From contig OU964925.1 in assembly GCA_918807975.1 (NCBI GenBank), positions 31,283,608 to 31,347,607 on the forward strand: a stretch of DNA of 64,000 bases, in the 5' to 3' direction. Source of the DNA: Aplidium turbinatum. Its lineage: Eukaryota; Chordata; Ascidiacea; Aplousobranchia; Polyclinidae. The notes below the pieces were generated by a model. It was not told the origin of the DNA. It made no database searches and saw only the letters and a list, made by a program, of their open reading frames with translations. Made by a program: the position numbers and the translations under genes. The stretch's first letter is position 1; each line of letters begins with the position of its first letter. Positions 32,911 through 46,000 of the stretch are shown piece after piece.

Positions 32911-33421
32911 CAGAGATGTATGTATAAGTCGCAAATTCTACGCCGCAGACGTGCGGCGTAGACTTTTTGTTTACGCTAACGCTTGCGGCCACATTTTTTT
33001 GATAGTTTGCGGTTGAGGCTACGCCGTAAAGCTTTTGCAGTTTTTTAGTGCATAGCATCAACGTATACTTTTTAATGTATTTTTTTCGCTACAACATGCC
33101 AATACCTTCCAGCGCTGCAGTTGAAAGAATGTTTTCAATGGACAAAGACATATTGGAACCAAAACACAGCAAAATGTCAGATGAACACTTTCAGATGCTT
33201 GTGTATCTTTGGGGAAATTCAAAATAAAACTTGTTTGTTTCGAGTGGTTTATGCCATGTGAATGTTTGGCACCTAGCAAACAGAATGAGTTTATTCTAGT
33301 GTATGCACTGATGCTGACAACTTTTTTTACAAGTTACGTTGACGCATACGGCGTATGGTTTTTCGAACGTTTGCGTTTACGCTGACGGCGTCAATATTTT
33401 TTGTATGAGCGTACATCACTG
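32911..33421 (+). mobile_element. hAT element, small relic (copy b)
   Basis: The ends are CAGAGATGTATG and CGTACATCACTG, with a perfect 8-bp duplication TTGTTATG (32903-32910 and 33422-33429). It carries the same hATC relic as copy a (about 33112-33225), the two being highly similar. Only 39 bp separate the two elements. Confidence 0.85.
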
Positions 33422-34189
33422 TTGTTATGTACCGTAGAGACCAAAAGTGCATCAGAGGTTGTCGGACTACAATGCATGATGCAATGAGTGGGCCACCTTA
33501 TGCCTAGCCCTACTATAAATCTAGTCAAATACTGAATTTCATGAATCCATTTTGCAAAAGAGTCATTCCATTATAATTCAACAAATGGTGAACACCACCA
33601 TCTCGTAGATTTTCTTCATTTTTACATATTTGGTAGTAGTAGTAGTCCAGTTTTAATCCGGTGATGTCCCCGTTACCGAGGGTGGCTGGATTCACCTCCA
33701 AGTGCCGCAATCGTCTTCACACCCTGCCTCCACATTAGGGTGTAACATTTTTCCAAATGTATGGCAATAATATATTCTATAGGTGGGAAGTGGTGATACT
33801 AAAATGCTCTAAAAAGATTTTTGACAATAAATCAATTTTTGAGGTTCCACACTTAACTTGAAAATATTCATATTTTTAGCTATAAAATGTCACACGACCT
33901 ATTAATACTGTTGTTTTTGGCAAGGACTTTGTTGTTGTAGAACAGTTGTATATGTGTAAGAGAGTTTTAAGTTTGTCTGGTCATGAAAAATAACTAAACT
34001 AACTTCTTCCTAGCTTTATTGGCCTAATTTTAAAGGCATAAAATAATTTTAAAACTCTTAATTGAACACCATTTTACCGTAAAATGCAAACGGTGATATC
34101 TAAAGTAGAACAAATGTTACGGCAGCAGATATCTTTAATTTACATAAAACAACATGTCCGAGAAAAATAACCAACAAAAAATCAAATTG

Positions 34190-35245
34190 GAATCAAAAGA
34201 CACATCACATCTTATTTAATTTCCTTCAACAAAGCTGTCATGCTTGTCACAAATCCTCTAACAGCATTGTCTATTTTCCGTATCTTTTCATTATCCATGG
34301 AATCTTCACTATTAACCAGCACCTTCTTTTCCTCTAGGCAATTTTTACACACCCGATTAGCCTTTCATATGCCATTTCATTGTTTTTGAATGATTTCCAA
34401 TCACCAGGTGAACCAATTGAAATAGCTGGAGAACATTTACTAGTAATATAAAAAAAAAAGATTTCAAAGGCCTATTTGTCCAAACAAGTTTCTGGGTGTC
34501 AATTGATGGAACAGAAATTTTCTTAACATTTTCAACACTAACAGGTGGTTGGTCAAAGTTTGGTGGTGTTTAGTCGAAACCTTGCTTTCCAGGAGTCCAG
34601 GTAAGACCAGATGCCAAAGTTTAGGGGGTTCAGGTGTGGGAATGAAGGAGGCCATTCTTCCTTGGAAATGAAAAACGGCACATTGGCTGAAAGTCAGTTT
34701 TGTGTTCTCTTAGCTCCATGTGAAGGTGCAGAATCTTGTTTCTTTGCCCAAGGCAACAATGAACCCTCATGAATATCATTTTTAGGTTCAATTTTACTCC
34801 TTGGTCCACAAAAATTAATGGACTCCTTCCTGATTCGTTGACTGTGGACCACAGTCCTCACACTATCACTGATGCCGCCTCTTGTCTCCGAGTGACTACC
34901 CGGAGTTCCACGTCACCATCTCTTGACCAAACACGATTCGTCAATTTGATCATTTTAACAGTCAAAATGATCAAATTTCAATTTTCAAATTTCTTCTCAT
35001 TGCTTAACACAAGGCTTGGTAGCGTGCCTCCTCCTTCAATGCGTGAGAGCAGAGTTCTGGCTCTGGAGAGATGTTTCACAATGGTATTGGCATTTAGCAA
35101 AGTCTGTTTCTTCATTGTGTTTGAATGAACTCATCATCAAATCCTTCATGAGAACTGTGAACATGGTTCCATAGACCACGTTCGCTTCCTTTGCCAGTTT
35201 TTGAATTGGATCTCTAGTAACGTTAATTATTGATGACCCTGTATA
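34190..35245 (-). pseudogene. Tc1/mariner-type transposase relic
   Basis: Read down the minus strand with several frame changes: RDPIQKLAKEANVVYGTMF, a VWG-STVNESGRSPLIFVDQ block, and EEWPPSFPHLNPLNFGIWSY followed by KARF. The last matches the PPNSPDLNPLD-x-W motif of mariner transposases. It is nested in the TAGGG element. I could not find its own inverted ends or TA duplications. Confidence 0.7.
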
Positions 35246-35636
35246 ATAAGGTAAAACCTAAATTGCTAAGGTAACAGGGATCAGTTGTCAGTAGATGCAA
35301 CAGAAAATATATTTCGCACTTGCTAGTGCATCCTTGCATCAGTTTAGTTGCATCATCTAGTTGCATCACTTGCTTTCTAGATATGGAACAGGGATCGTTT
35401 CAGAATAAGACTAGGTCAGAAAGCGAGGCAGACTCTGACTCAGCTAAGCAGCAGCCTAGAGCAGTTAGCTACATGTATTATATCATACATATACTTATCC
35501 CAACCAAGCCAAGGAACCATCAATGACAAACAGTTGCTTACAAATTATAAGCATATATTATAATATAAAACAATGAAAACTATTAATACTACAAAAAGTG
35601 CTCAATGCTAAGCAAAAAGGCAAAGCAGAGCAAATT

Positions 35637-35716
35637 AAATCAAATATAGTTATTACTATCTGAAGCCTTTACAATATGAAGAAAAGCTTCAGATAGTAAT
35701 AACTACATTTGATTTT
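35637..35716. repeat. inverted repeat (hairpin)
   Basis: Arms AAATCAAATATAGTTATTAC and TAGTAATAACTACATTTGAT flank a short loop. It lies within the TAGGG element and may be a nested MITE remnant. Confidence 0.6.
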
Positions 35717-36844
35717 ATTATAATATAATGTATGTTTGTAGAAATTTTACAGTTGATGGCAATTGTACAAAAAGATAGTGCAAAAATGTAAGAAAAAAAT
35801 ACTACAAATGTTGTAAGCACATTGGGTTATTTACAGTACACAGAAAACAAATGTTGCAAAACATGATTTGATAGGTAATATAGAATAGGTATGACATTCC
35901 GATAATATAATATGTAATGCATCCTTTTCCTACCATTTGCAAACAAAAAAATTAAGTGTAAAACATAAATAAGCCCCTATTTTACCTAATTTGCATATTC
36001 GAAAGTGCTATATTTCAACCTGAGTGTGGAACTTGAAAAAATCGTTTTTATTCCCTAAAAATTGGTTTCTGCTATCAGTGAGGCATTTCCCACCTGTTAG
36101 AAACATTATTGGAACAAAGTGAAAATATTTTTCAAAAAGTGTTACACCCTACTCCACATCGATCTGTCTAACGCGTCCTCTCTTGTCAAGCCCACCTTGC
36201 TGCTTTCTTCCTCAACTTGCTTTTTCCATGTTTTCTTTGGTCTTCCTTGTTTTCTACCACCCTCCACTCGCAACTCCAGCGCTCTTCTCAAAACATCATC
36301 TTCATCTCTTCTCAAAACATGCCCATACCACCTCACTCCATTCGCTTTTGCCAACTTATCAACACTCTCATTCAACCCAAGCAAGCTCATAAGTTCTTCG
36401 GTATTCCTTTTGTCCATCAGCTTTACACCACACATTGCTCTCACCATCGCTCTCTCAGTTCATCTTAAAATCGCCAATTTGTTTTCCCGTAAGCACCATG
36501 TCTCACTTCCGTACAGCATTGCAGATCTCACACAACTAGTATAAATTCTTCTCATTTTCAACGGAAATCTTCTACCACATAACAACTTTCGACACTCTCT
36601 GAATTTCACCCAAGGTACATATTTTAAAATGATTTTCATAACTGTTGGAATTTTTTTGATACCTTGTGTCGTTTTCAAGTTATCGCAATCTAAAGTTTTA
36701 CATTTTTGCCACTAGTGGCGCCACTGTGCATGGGAATATTTTGTGAAAAATGCTCTAAAGTCACCATTTCTTGTCCAATTATGATGAGCAAAGTGTCTAT
36801 TCCCATGTTCTCATGGGTGAGGAATTCAATTATGCTATTAAAAT

Positions 36845-38457
36845 CAGGGTTGGAAAAGATCATGATTTTTTTAAAAAAATCAAAAAAATTCGATTTTTTT
36901 GATTTAAATTGGATTTTTTTGACTTAAATCAGATTTTTTTGATTTTTTTTTATATAAAAAAGCGTCGAGTCTACTTGGGGGCAGAGATCATTTTAGTAAG
37001 ATAGCAGAATTATTTTTAACCCCATGATTGATTGAAAGGCTTTGCTTTGCAAGTGTTTAATCATTTTTATTATCATACTGTAGGCTAGCCTGTCTGTTGC
37101 ACATATTTTTAAGTAGGCGTGGTATGTTGCTTTATACTAAATCATAATGTGCATATCGAGATTGAGGTACGTTTCAGACTGTCATCTCACTACACTAAGA
37201 TCTTTCCTTATGTTTGAGCACACATTACTTTGCTTTTTTGCTCAACTGATGCATAGCCTACAACCAGACTTTTTGCAAAGAAAGTTTAACTGTGTAATAT
37301 AATTATGTTACCGACGTACCATACCAAAACAGTAAAAGTTCAGATGACACAAAATTGCAGTTTATTTTGCATTGAGAAGTTAGTACATAAATACAAGCTC
37401 GCCAGCTTTTGCAGTGTCCAATCGATTTCGAACTTCTGATTGAACCAGACCAAAAGTGGAAAAAACTCGCTCAAAAACTATGTTTAGTGAACAACACTGT
37501 TTGTGAACTGCCAAGTAAACTAAGTTGCCTTTCAAAACATGCATAGCCTATAGCCTTAAGTATTTAAATATAACTTTTGTATTACAGCAGTGGTTCTCAA
37601 ACTTTTTCAGCTTGTGGCACATTAGAAAAAATATAAAACGCATGCGGCACACTTACAAAAGAAGAAAAGTTGCTTTAAAAAAATTATTTTCACGTTTCAA
37701 TGCGATGGATGTGCTTGTTTATACCAATATAAGCTTCGACTGAAACGAGGTTGCATTGTTGACAAACACAATACCCGAATTTCATCGTCAATTTCAAGCA
37801 GTCTCTCTCGTTTACAGCTTTTAATTTCAGTCAAAACAGAAAAGCCATGTTCACATAGCCATGAAGATGCAAATGGCAATATAATTTTGATTGCTTTTGA
37901 ACGGATCATGAAATAGAATTTGGAAGCAGACAGCCAAAACGCATCCAAGTTTTTTTGTGGAAACAGCGTTTGAAAAAATGGGTTGTTTCGTAAATTAATG
38001 AGCTGTTCTTCTTCTGCAGAAAGATTGCTTGATTCATTGCTTCCAAATGGTGGGAAGTAATGTTAGCAATAGCAATAGCTAACAAAGCAGCCCAATAGTG
38101 ACGTGGCAATTACCCTGCTGTATCGGCAATGCCATAATTGGTTTCATTGTCACATGTTCTTATTTATCATCTATTGAAGGAGTTAAAGCGCTTTTATGTC
38201 GCATGCTTGTCTGAATGGCTTATTTTAAATATTTATACAGTTCTTTTCCAAAATTTCAAAAAGATTCGCGGCACACTTGAGAATCTGTGGCGGCACACTA
38301 GTGTGCCGCGGCACACAGTTTGAGAATCACTGTATTACAGAGAAGCAGTGAAACGTTTGTTGATGCATTTATTTTTATTTTAGCAAATAAAAAATCATTT
38401 GATTTTTTTAATTGATTTTTGTAATTTTTATTGTTTGATTTAAATCAACCAACCCTG
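36845..38457 (-). mobile_element. hAT element containing a second hAT
   Basis: The ends are CAGGGTTGGAAAAGATCATG and GATTTAAATCAACCAACCCTG (read to 38457), with a perfect 8-bp duplication ATTAAAAT (36837-36844 and 38458-38465). The left arm is rich in GATTTTTTT repeats. On the minus strand, about 37500-37390 keeps a hATC relic: RVFSTFGLVQSEVRNRLDT then ELVFMY. It is interrupted at 37588-38332. Confidence 0.8.
37588..38332 (-). mobile_element. hAT element (ZBED-like) nested in a hAT
   Basis: The ends are CAGTGGTTCTCAAACTTTTT and GTTTGAGAATCACTG, with a perfect 8-bp duplication TATTACAG (37580-37587 and 38333-38340). The minus strand 37948-37697 encodes a hATC relic: LPFASSWLCEHGFSVLTEI then LLEIDDEIRV. 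GGCACAC motifs crowd both ends. Confidence 0.9.
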
Positions 38458-38465
38458 ATTAAAAT

Positions 38466-39094
38466 ATCAAAAAATTGATTGCTTGATATGAAAATCTTCA
38501 TGTTATTTTTTAAAAATTCCTTAAACTTTAAGGTCCCCCCACTCCCCCATGATTGCATAAATTTTTTTCTGATTGGCTCCATTTTGTAAAGTGATTGTTC
38601 AGTTACCAGGAAATGAAAAATCTTTCACTGCATTTTTCTCTAAGTGTTTTTATCACTTTAACTGTAAGCATACCTATTAACCCTATTGCAATCTAGTAAT
38701 TATATTTAAGTTATTGTGAATTCTTGGACAACAATTATGACTTCAGAGCCATTATGACTTCATAAAGACATAAAAATGATGTGGTCAACCTCAATTTAAA
38801 ATAAAGTACAGTAAACAATATCACACCAAATCAGAAAAATCAATTCAATAATATATAGAGCTTTCACTACACATATTCAAATATGTATAGCTTTCATAAA
38901 ATATTCAAATATAATTCTATTTGAATAAGATTATAGAAACTATTGAAAATATTCAAATATAATTCTCTTTGAATAAGATTATTCTGAAGAAGCCACACTT
39001 GTGCAGTGAAAGCTCTTTATATGAGTCTGTCATATCATTTTATCACGAAGTTATCAATCAGGTAATGATAGCCTACATATCTATGACAGTATGA
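38466..39094. other. tandem and inverted AT-rich repeats
   Basis: At 38857-39035, ATATTCAAATATAATTCT-type units repeat two to three times. The block is bounded by AGCTTTCACTACACA and its inverted relative TTGTGCAGTGAAAGCT, like a small decayed MITE. No gene is seen. Confidence 0.5.
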
Positions 39095-40020
39095 CAGGCC
39101 TCGAAATTCGTTATTGTTGACGGCTGACAAACGTGTCCAGTCTGAGCAGCTATCTCGGCGGACAAATTAAGTCTCACGGCGCCATTTGAGAAGTATAGCT
39201 AATAGCTATATGGTTTAGAAGGCTTTAAATTTCAACGAAGTCACTCTGAAAGACTTTCATCAGACCAACGACGTACGCTTGAAGAGTCAAAGCGCCGTGT
39301 AGCTGGTCAATACGTCGCATAACTGATTAACTTCCACCGAACGAGGTTGTGTGGCTTCTTGCGCCACTATGCTCTGGGCACGAGTCGGAAAACTTCTACA
39401 TTAACGCTACTATTTTCTGCTGTGCAAAGTTTCACTAGGCTTTTTTTGGGTTTATTTTTGTGTGTCATGTGAGCGAAAGTGAAATTTTCCTGGGTTTTTT
39501 CTTAGTTGTAATACCAAAACTTAACAAATTTTGCTGCATCTTGCTGTAATAGCCTACTCATATTTCTAATTTTGTAACCAACCTTTCCTTATCAATATTA
39601 CTTGGAGATCAAAGCCAGACATTGTGACATAAGACTTGAACTAAGTCGCACGTGATTACTGATTAGTGTAGAAGTACCGGTACTCCCATCGATTCTTAGC
39701 AAAGAATTCACCTTTGTTACGATGATTCAATGTCATCAATTGTTGAAGCAACGTAATAATCGAAAGTTTTCCTGCTTGAATGGAAGCTAAGGGATACAGT
39801 ACGGTATTCACATTTTCTAGATGTGTGCTAGAATGCGCGGGAAATTGTATTCTCGCAACAATTGTTCGAATGTTCGTGCTATGCAATGACGATTTGCATC
39901 GCTAGTTCTTGTGTTATTTCTGGCGGACAAATATGACCGATCTAGAGGGTACTTCCCGTGGACATCACATGCTGTGACGGCGGACATGTCTGCGGTGTCC
40001 GCCGTGAATTTCGAGGCCTG
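39095..40020. mobile_element. hAT-like non-autonomous element just upstream of MICU1
   Basis: The ends CAGGCCTCGAAATTC and GAATTTCGAGGCCTG form a perfect 15-bp inverted repeat. Only a 5-bp direct repeat TATGA is clear outside (39090-39094 and 40021-40025), short for a hAT, so the superfamily is uncertain. It ends 71 bp before the MICU1 start codon. No coding sequence is recognised. Confidence 0.65.
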
Positions 40021-40091
40021 TATGATATAATCGATAAATTACTAATACCAATATCATATACATTACAGTACCAAATTTCTAATCAGAGCAT

Positions 40092-43000
40092 ATGTTGCAT
40101 AGGAACGTTGCTTTCAGAGACAAACCTACGTATTACAGTATGAGAAGACAGAAGTTGTTTATTGCTGGTGCAACTTTGGGGTCTTTGTATGTGTACAATA
40201 AAGTTTGTAATAAACCTGCCGCCCCAGACTTTTATCAAACATCCAATAATGTTAAAATTTTGGAAAAATGCCACAGCTTGAACAATACGCTGCAGCTGTG
40301 GAGATCCTCTGCTTTCAAAAGTTTTCCTCAAACTGCTTCATGCAGTGCTGTAACAACCACAGATAACATGGATGTATTGGCAACAGAAAATAACACCAAT
40401 AATGATGAACCAGAAAAAAAGAAACAAAGAGTTGGATTTAAGGTAAATTACCATACCATGTAGCCCTAATTATTTCAAGTGTTAACAATGTCCATAGCTA
40501 ACTCAGTATACACGTGTTCTATTTTTTTTCACCTGTACCAACTATATTAATTGCAGTACCGGTATATATACTTTTAATGAGAGTGCCTTGTTTAAATGAA
40601 TAATGGTTTGGTAGCTGGCTTGATATTTTTCTATTGGCAGGAACTGTGAAAGGTAACCATAGCTCCTGAGGCTTTCCAAAGTCACTAGTTACTAGAGGTT
40701 TTCCTAACATGCGCTTGAGTGTATATCTTGCATATATCATAATTATCCTTGCCCAGACATACAGTTTTTTGATACAGTTATTACCAGATATATATTGTTC
40801 TGCTCATTAGGAATTTACTGGCAAAAATTAATACACCGTAATGAAATTGCTAGGCTTATTCTTTTAACATGAGAAATGTACGTTGCCAAAGCAATAAGAT
40901 TATTTTGCACTCATTGTGACAGCGTTTAGTCAGTGAGATAAATTAAAGTGCAACCATATAAGGAATGCTTGTGTTTATTGGGAATGAATGGGAAAGTTAT
41001 TTAGACAACAATAAAAGTAGTTTGAGTTGAAATTCTATTTGAAGGCCTAATTAATTTATACAGTGCTGTATATTTTTTATCAATTTTTAATTTGGCCATG
41101 TTTTTATTGAGATGCTTAGCTTGACTGCGTATTAAAACCAAACTTCATACTTGAGTGACTTATATCCTCAAAGCTTATTCTTTGACAGTAACAATAGCCG
41201 CGATGGTACCTATTTGTACTCTAACATAAATTTTTGTAGCAAACATCTTTGAAAGTATTTTCTTCAAGTTTAGGATGAAAATCCAAGTTAAAAAAAGCAT
41301 GAATGTGGTTACTGGTACTGTTATACCAATCTACAACCCTTTTTGTATCTTACATGCATAAAATATTCGCATTCTCAAATAATATTTTAATGCTTCTATT
41401 ACTTTTTGCAGGAAAATTATTTTAAGATTTAATCTTAACTTGACAAAAGTTTTTGTGTTGATTTTTTTAGGATCGAAAGTTCATTGAATATGAGAACCGC
41501 ATAAGAGCATACTCGACACCTGACAAGATATTTCGTTATTTTGCAACATTCCGAGTCATATCAGAGAATGGAGAGAGCCAGATTTTCATGACTCCCCAAG
41601 ATTTCTTGCGTTCCATCACTCCAGGGGAGAAGCAGCCGGATAACTTGGGCTTAGATAAATTTAAGGTGAGTTGAAGGGCATTGTATTCATAGCAGCTTTG
41701 TAGTTTTAAATGTAAAAAAAAAATAATTGTCTTATTGCCTAGATATGATGGTTGTTATTTTGTGTGGTATTCTCAAAGTATAAGATTATGTATTGACAAA
41801 ATGAAGCAAAGTGAATGTGAATTTGACTGACTGCATTACTTCTATAAAGCCTTGTATGGAGTGAAGTGTTTAAAATATTTTCTAAGCAATTGAATAATTT
41901 TTAACACTTTCTTTTACTTCAGAGTGATGTTAATTAAAAAAAAAATAATGCCATGCTTAATATAGAATAAACTCTATAAGCTAAAGGTGACTCCCATGCT
42001 TGACTGAAGCATCGAGAGATGAGAAGATAAGGTTCTCATTATACTAAGCCTTCGGCACTAACGAGAGTAGGGTGGCTAGTTTCTTTCTCTCGGCCGCCTT
42101 TCCTTCAGCAACTATGCCGACCCAATTTATTACACCCTGGGTAGAAGTGTGCAGTGTTTTTCAACAAACAGCCAAAGCCAGGAGTCGAACAAGGATTGCA
42201 TGATTGGAAAGTGAGCACCTTATCTGCTGCGCCATTCCAGACTCTGTACAAATGGTTTCAATGAACATTATTTCAGACAAGAAAAGCATCTGGAAAGCAA
42301 GGGGAGATGAACTTAAAGCAAGGAAATACAACGTTTGCAGAAGGAAGCATCTTTGCTGCGCTGGGGGAGTGCGGCTTCATCAGTTTCAGTGACTACATAT
42401 TCTTGTTAACGGTGAGACTTATTGAAGAAATCTCATATTGAAATTAATTGATGTATTCTTACAACAGTACAGTATTACAAAGATTATTGAGAATTAATTA
42501 CTTTCTCTTTTTTTCCCTTTACAATTTGGATAATAAGAATTTATCTTGCACTGTCTTAACTGTTGCGTATCGATGAGTTTGTTAATATTAAGTTGTTTTT
42601 CTGAAAACTTTGTAGTGAAGAAAATGATCATTGTTATCTGATGCTGCATGGAGGAAAACGTTTAGTTCAGTTGCAGGAAGTCATAGCCCTAGAGAGTGTG
42701 GTATTCATAAGCCTTATTGGTTTTAAATTGTTTAGACTGCTAAGTTGCAAAAAGTACAAACCACCAGCTGCTCATTATGGAGCGGATTGTTATTAAGTCA
42801 AGACTAATGCCTTGCACCTTCCATTATCGATTTTCTTTTGTAAATTACAAGGTTGAATAATTAATGATATGCTGTAGCAGTCTCCTTTTGCGAGATTTTC
42901 AGAAACCAACGCCAAATCTGCAAACCTATTAATCCGTGGATATAATGACAAGGATAATTCCTTGTTAAGTTTTGGGTCCACCGCTACAAAAGCTTTGCGA

Positions 43001-46000
43001 TTACTGTTGACGACGAGTTCAGGATTATGTTTGTCATTTTGACAAATGGGCCCATTCAAGTATTTTGGACTGAGACCCCAGTTTCTTCACCCCTCCTTTA
43101 TGTGCCCCGTATTGTCAATCCCTCAGTCTACTATTTGGCGCGTCATATAATTTTTTCAATGATTAACAAAACGAAATGTCTTCATGCAATAATTGGGCCT
43201 CTCATCTGACATCTGCTGTTTTATATCAAAGCGTGAAACGTCCATACAACTTGTAGCTGGTGAGCTTATCTTTGTCTCCCTGGTGCAAGTCAAGTTCGTT
43301 GTTGTTTGTTGATTGACGTGGCCTTGATGGCGTGCACGTAAGCTTAACAGGGCCACCGGCTTTGTCCAACGACAAGTCAAGACGATCGGAGCTTGTGACA
43401 TGCTGCAGCCTTCATCCGCCGTTGTCCAGTATTGACAAACCAACTGCCCTTGGTTGAGTAAAAATCGGACAGTGGTAGAGTCTGTAATGTGCAGTTTGTT
43501 CTTCTGCACACCACACTAAAATATTTTCCTTCCGTAGGTGCTCTCCACTCCCCAGCGAAACTTCGAGATTGCTTTTCGGATGTTTGACTTGAACGGCGAT
43601 GGTGAAGTGGATGTTGATGAGTTCCAGCAGGTCACCATTACCGCGAGGTCACAAACCTCCATCGGGATGCGGCACAGAGACCATAAGACAACAGGTAGGT
43701 GGGGAGCAACATTGCATGGTACATCTCGGCTTGATGTACGTACACCGGTGCGCCTTTTGTGCTAACACTGCTTTTTAAAGCGACGGACTCAGCGCCCCGT
43801 AAAAACGCTTGATTTTTATGAATACATCTATGCGAGAAATCAAATTTCTGTAAATGTTCTTCAACACACCAAACGACAGACAAAAGATATTGATTTTGGT
43901 TGTTGTAGATGAAATTCCCAAAAGTGAAGACAATGCTTAAACAGAAAAGCTTTGATTTTAACATTGGTCGAATACTTGCTTCTTTATTTTCCAGGGAACG
44001 TGGTAAAGTCATTTAAAGAATCCAATTCCGCCATCACTGCTTATTTCTTTGGTCCAACTGGCGTTGAACATAAACTCACCGTTGAAAAGTTTATTGAATT
44101 CCAACAAAAGTTGCAGGTGAATTTATTATAATCAGAACTCCATAGTACATAAGAACATTGTATGACACAAAGCCGTGTTGGTGTGGTACATAGCAGCATG
44201 TACCACTCTTTTTAATGAGCTAAAGCTGTACAATTTAAAATAGCCTATCATATTTTTAACTTTATATTGGAAATTTTATTGACAGCGAGTACCGAACTAT
44301 ACTAATTGTATGAATCTATTCATGCGTGCTGTTTTTGAAAGCATTAGAAACCACTTCCCAAAACAATGCCATTCTGGAATTTTACTTGTTGACAGCACCA
44401 CGCATTGTTCCGGTCTCTTTGGAATTTTATTTATTATCATATCGAAATTGGTTGTGTTTCTAAACTGCGTAGTTTCCTTCATTGCAACGTAACCAGCTGA
44501 GTGTGTTACATTTTGCAAGCTTTGCATGAATATTGGTTCCGGTCATTCATTACATTGTCAACTGTCGCGAGATGTGTGATGTATCTCTTGGGATGAAGGC
44601 GCCATTCATCGTGCGCTACTGTACCAAGGGCGACGTAACAATTGCAGAGTCAAAACCGCTACTCATGATTGTCTTACTGGCCCAGCGGTTACGAACTAAA
44701 CAAGTGCTTTATTTGATAAGAATTATTGCCAAAATAAAAGTTTGGGGGTACCAGAGTTTCTACCAAGCAAAGTCCTAAAAGACAAAATTACCAATGTAAG
44801 AATTAAGATCCGAATAAACTAACCGGGTGGCCTGGAAGGCTTTCCCCATAACATATATTGTTTTAATTGCTTTTTGCGTAATTTAAGACGCACACTTTTG
44901 TAGAGTATTACCATTTCACGACATTTATCAATTTAAATAAAAGTAGATCTCTGTGAAGTGGGAGATAATTTTGTGGGAGATTCTATTTGAATAAGGTTTA
45001 AGGAATTAAATAGTATAATGTAGTGTGGTTTAAAATTTTAAAGTTTATGAAGCTGCTCTGAAAAATCCTATGGATTTCTTGGACTTAACTTTTGGTTTCT
45101 GTTTTTGCGCTATCTTATGGCTGCAGCAGACCTTGAGCTTGGAAAATTAAAATCAAGATGGCAGCAGTACACTTATTCAGGATGCAGTTTGTTACAAGTA
45201 AAAAATCTGTCAAGTGGAAAGTACAGTTTAGAGAAAAGAGCTTGGAATGAGTTATTAAAATTGAAAATCAACAGGATTAAGCCAACCAGGAGAGGAAAGA
45301 AAGCAGGAAAGTGTTTCAGAAGACCAATTTCAGTTGTATGTACAAAGTCATCTGGTAGGCCTATAACTTTTCTTCGAAAACAAAGTAACTTGAACTTAAC
45401 TAATCTAATTCCAGTCCAACGTTTTCCCACTTTTAGTAAATTTCACTCCCCCTTAATTATTGGATGTTTAAATATAAGATCAATCAATAATAAATCACTT
45501 TCCTTAACTGACTTTATTTTTGACTCCAAAATTGATGTGTGTGCCCTGACTGAAACTTGGTTAGGAAGTTCAATTGATGGTCATGTGTTAAGTAACATCA
45601 CTGCTAAAGGTTATGACATTTTGCATGTTCCCAGATCTCAAGGAAAGCGTGGTGGTGGTGTAGGTTTCTTATACAATGTCTCTGCCAAACTTGACAAGAG
45701 TAAAATTTTTGCTAGCCATCAGTTTTCTCAGTTTGAACATATGGAATGTATTTCAAAGCATGGTAATATTCCAGTATTAATTTGTGTAATTTATCGACCT
45801 CCTCCCTCCATAAAGAATGGATTTAAAACAAGCATATTTTTTAATGAGTGGTTTAACTATTTGGAACAATTGTCTTTATGTAATAATGAAATTATTGTTA
45901 CTGGAGATATAAATTTGCATCTTGATAATATTGGTTCAGTGGATGTTGTGCAATTTAACAATATTTCATCTACATTTGGTTTGAAACAATTGATTAATGA

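Larger units (their letters stand above)
33736..36151. mobile_element. TAGGG-type element, copy 2 (non-autonomous)
   Basis: The ends are TAGGGTGTAACA and TGTTACACCCTA, within inverted arms of about 200 bp of reduced identity. A perfect 8-bp duplication CTCCACAT flanks it (33728-33735 and 36152-36159). Because it interrupts LINE coding sequence, removing one duplication copy restores the expected MWRxGV motif; this fixes the boundaries and the 8-bp length independently. It contains a mariner-like relic and a hairpin (35637-35716). No relic of the TAGGG transposase family is seen. Confidence 0.85.
33610..36680 (-). mobile_element. LINE, 3' end, split by a TAGGG element
   Basis: On the minus strand, 36680-36152 gives RRIYTSCVRSAMLYGSETW, then (after one frameshift near 36460) AMVRAMCGVKLMDKRNTEE and GVRWYGHVLRRDEDDVLRR. 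After the insert at 33736-36151 the frame resumes as MWRQGVKTIAAL and ends NPATLGNGDITGLKLDYYYY with a TAG-rich end. This is the C-terminal region of an AP-endonuclease LINE. A relative lies at 54395-54760. Confidence 0.8.

Noticed and set aside
33736-36151. Calling the whole element a Tc1/mariner because of its transposase relic
   Set aside because: The duplication is 8 bp, proven by the LINE frame, not TA. The mariner relic must be nested.
42793-43509. Antisense gene within MICU1 intron 3
   Set aside because: Frames are short, unrecognised and without splice support.
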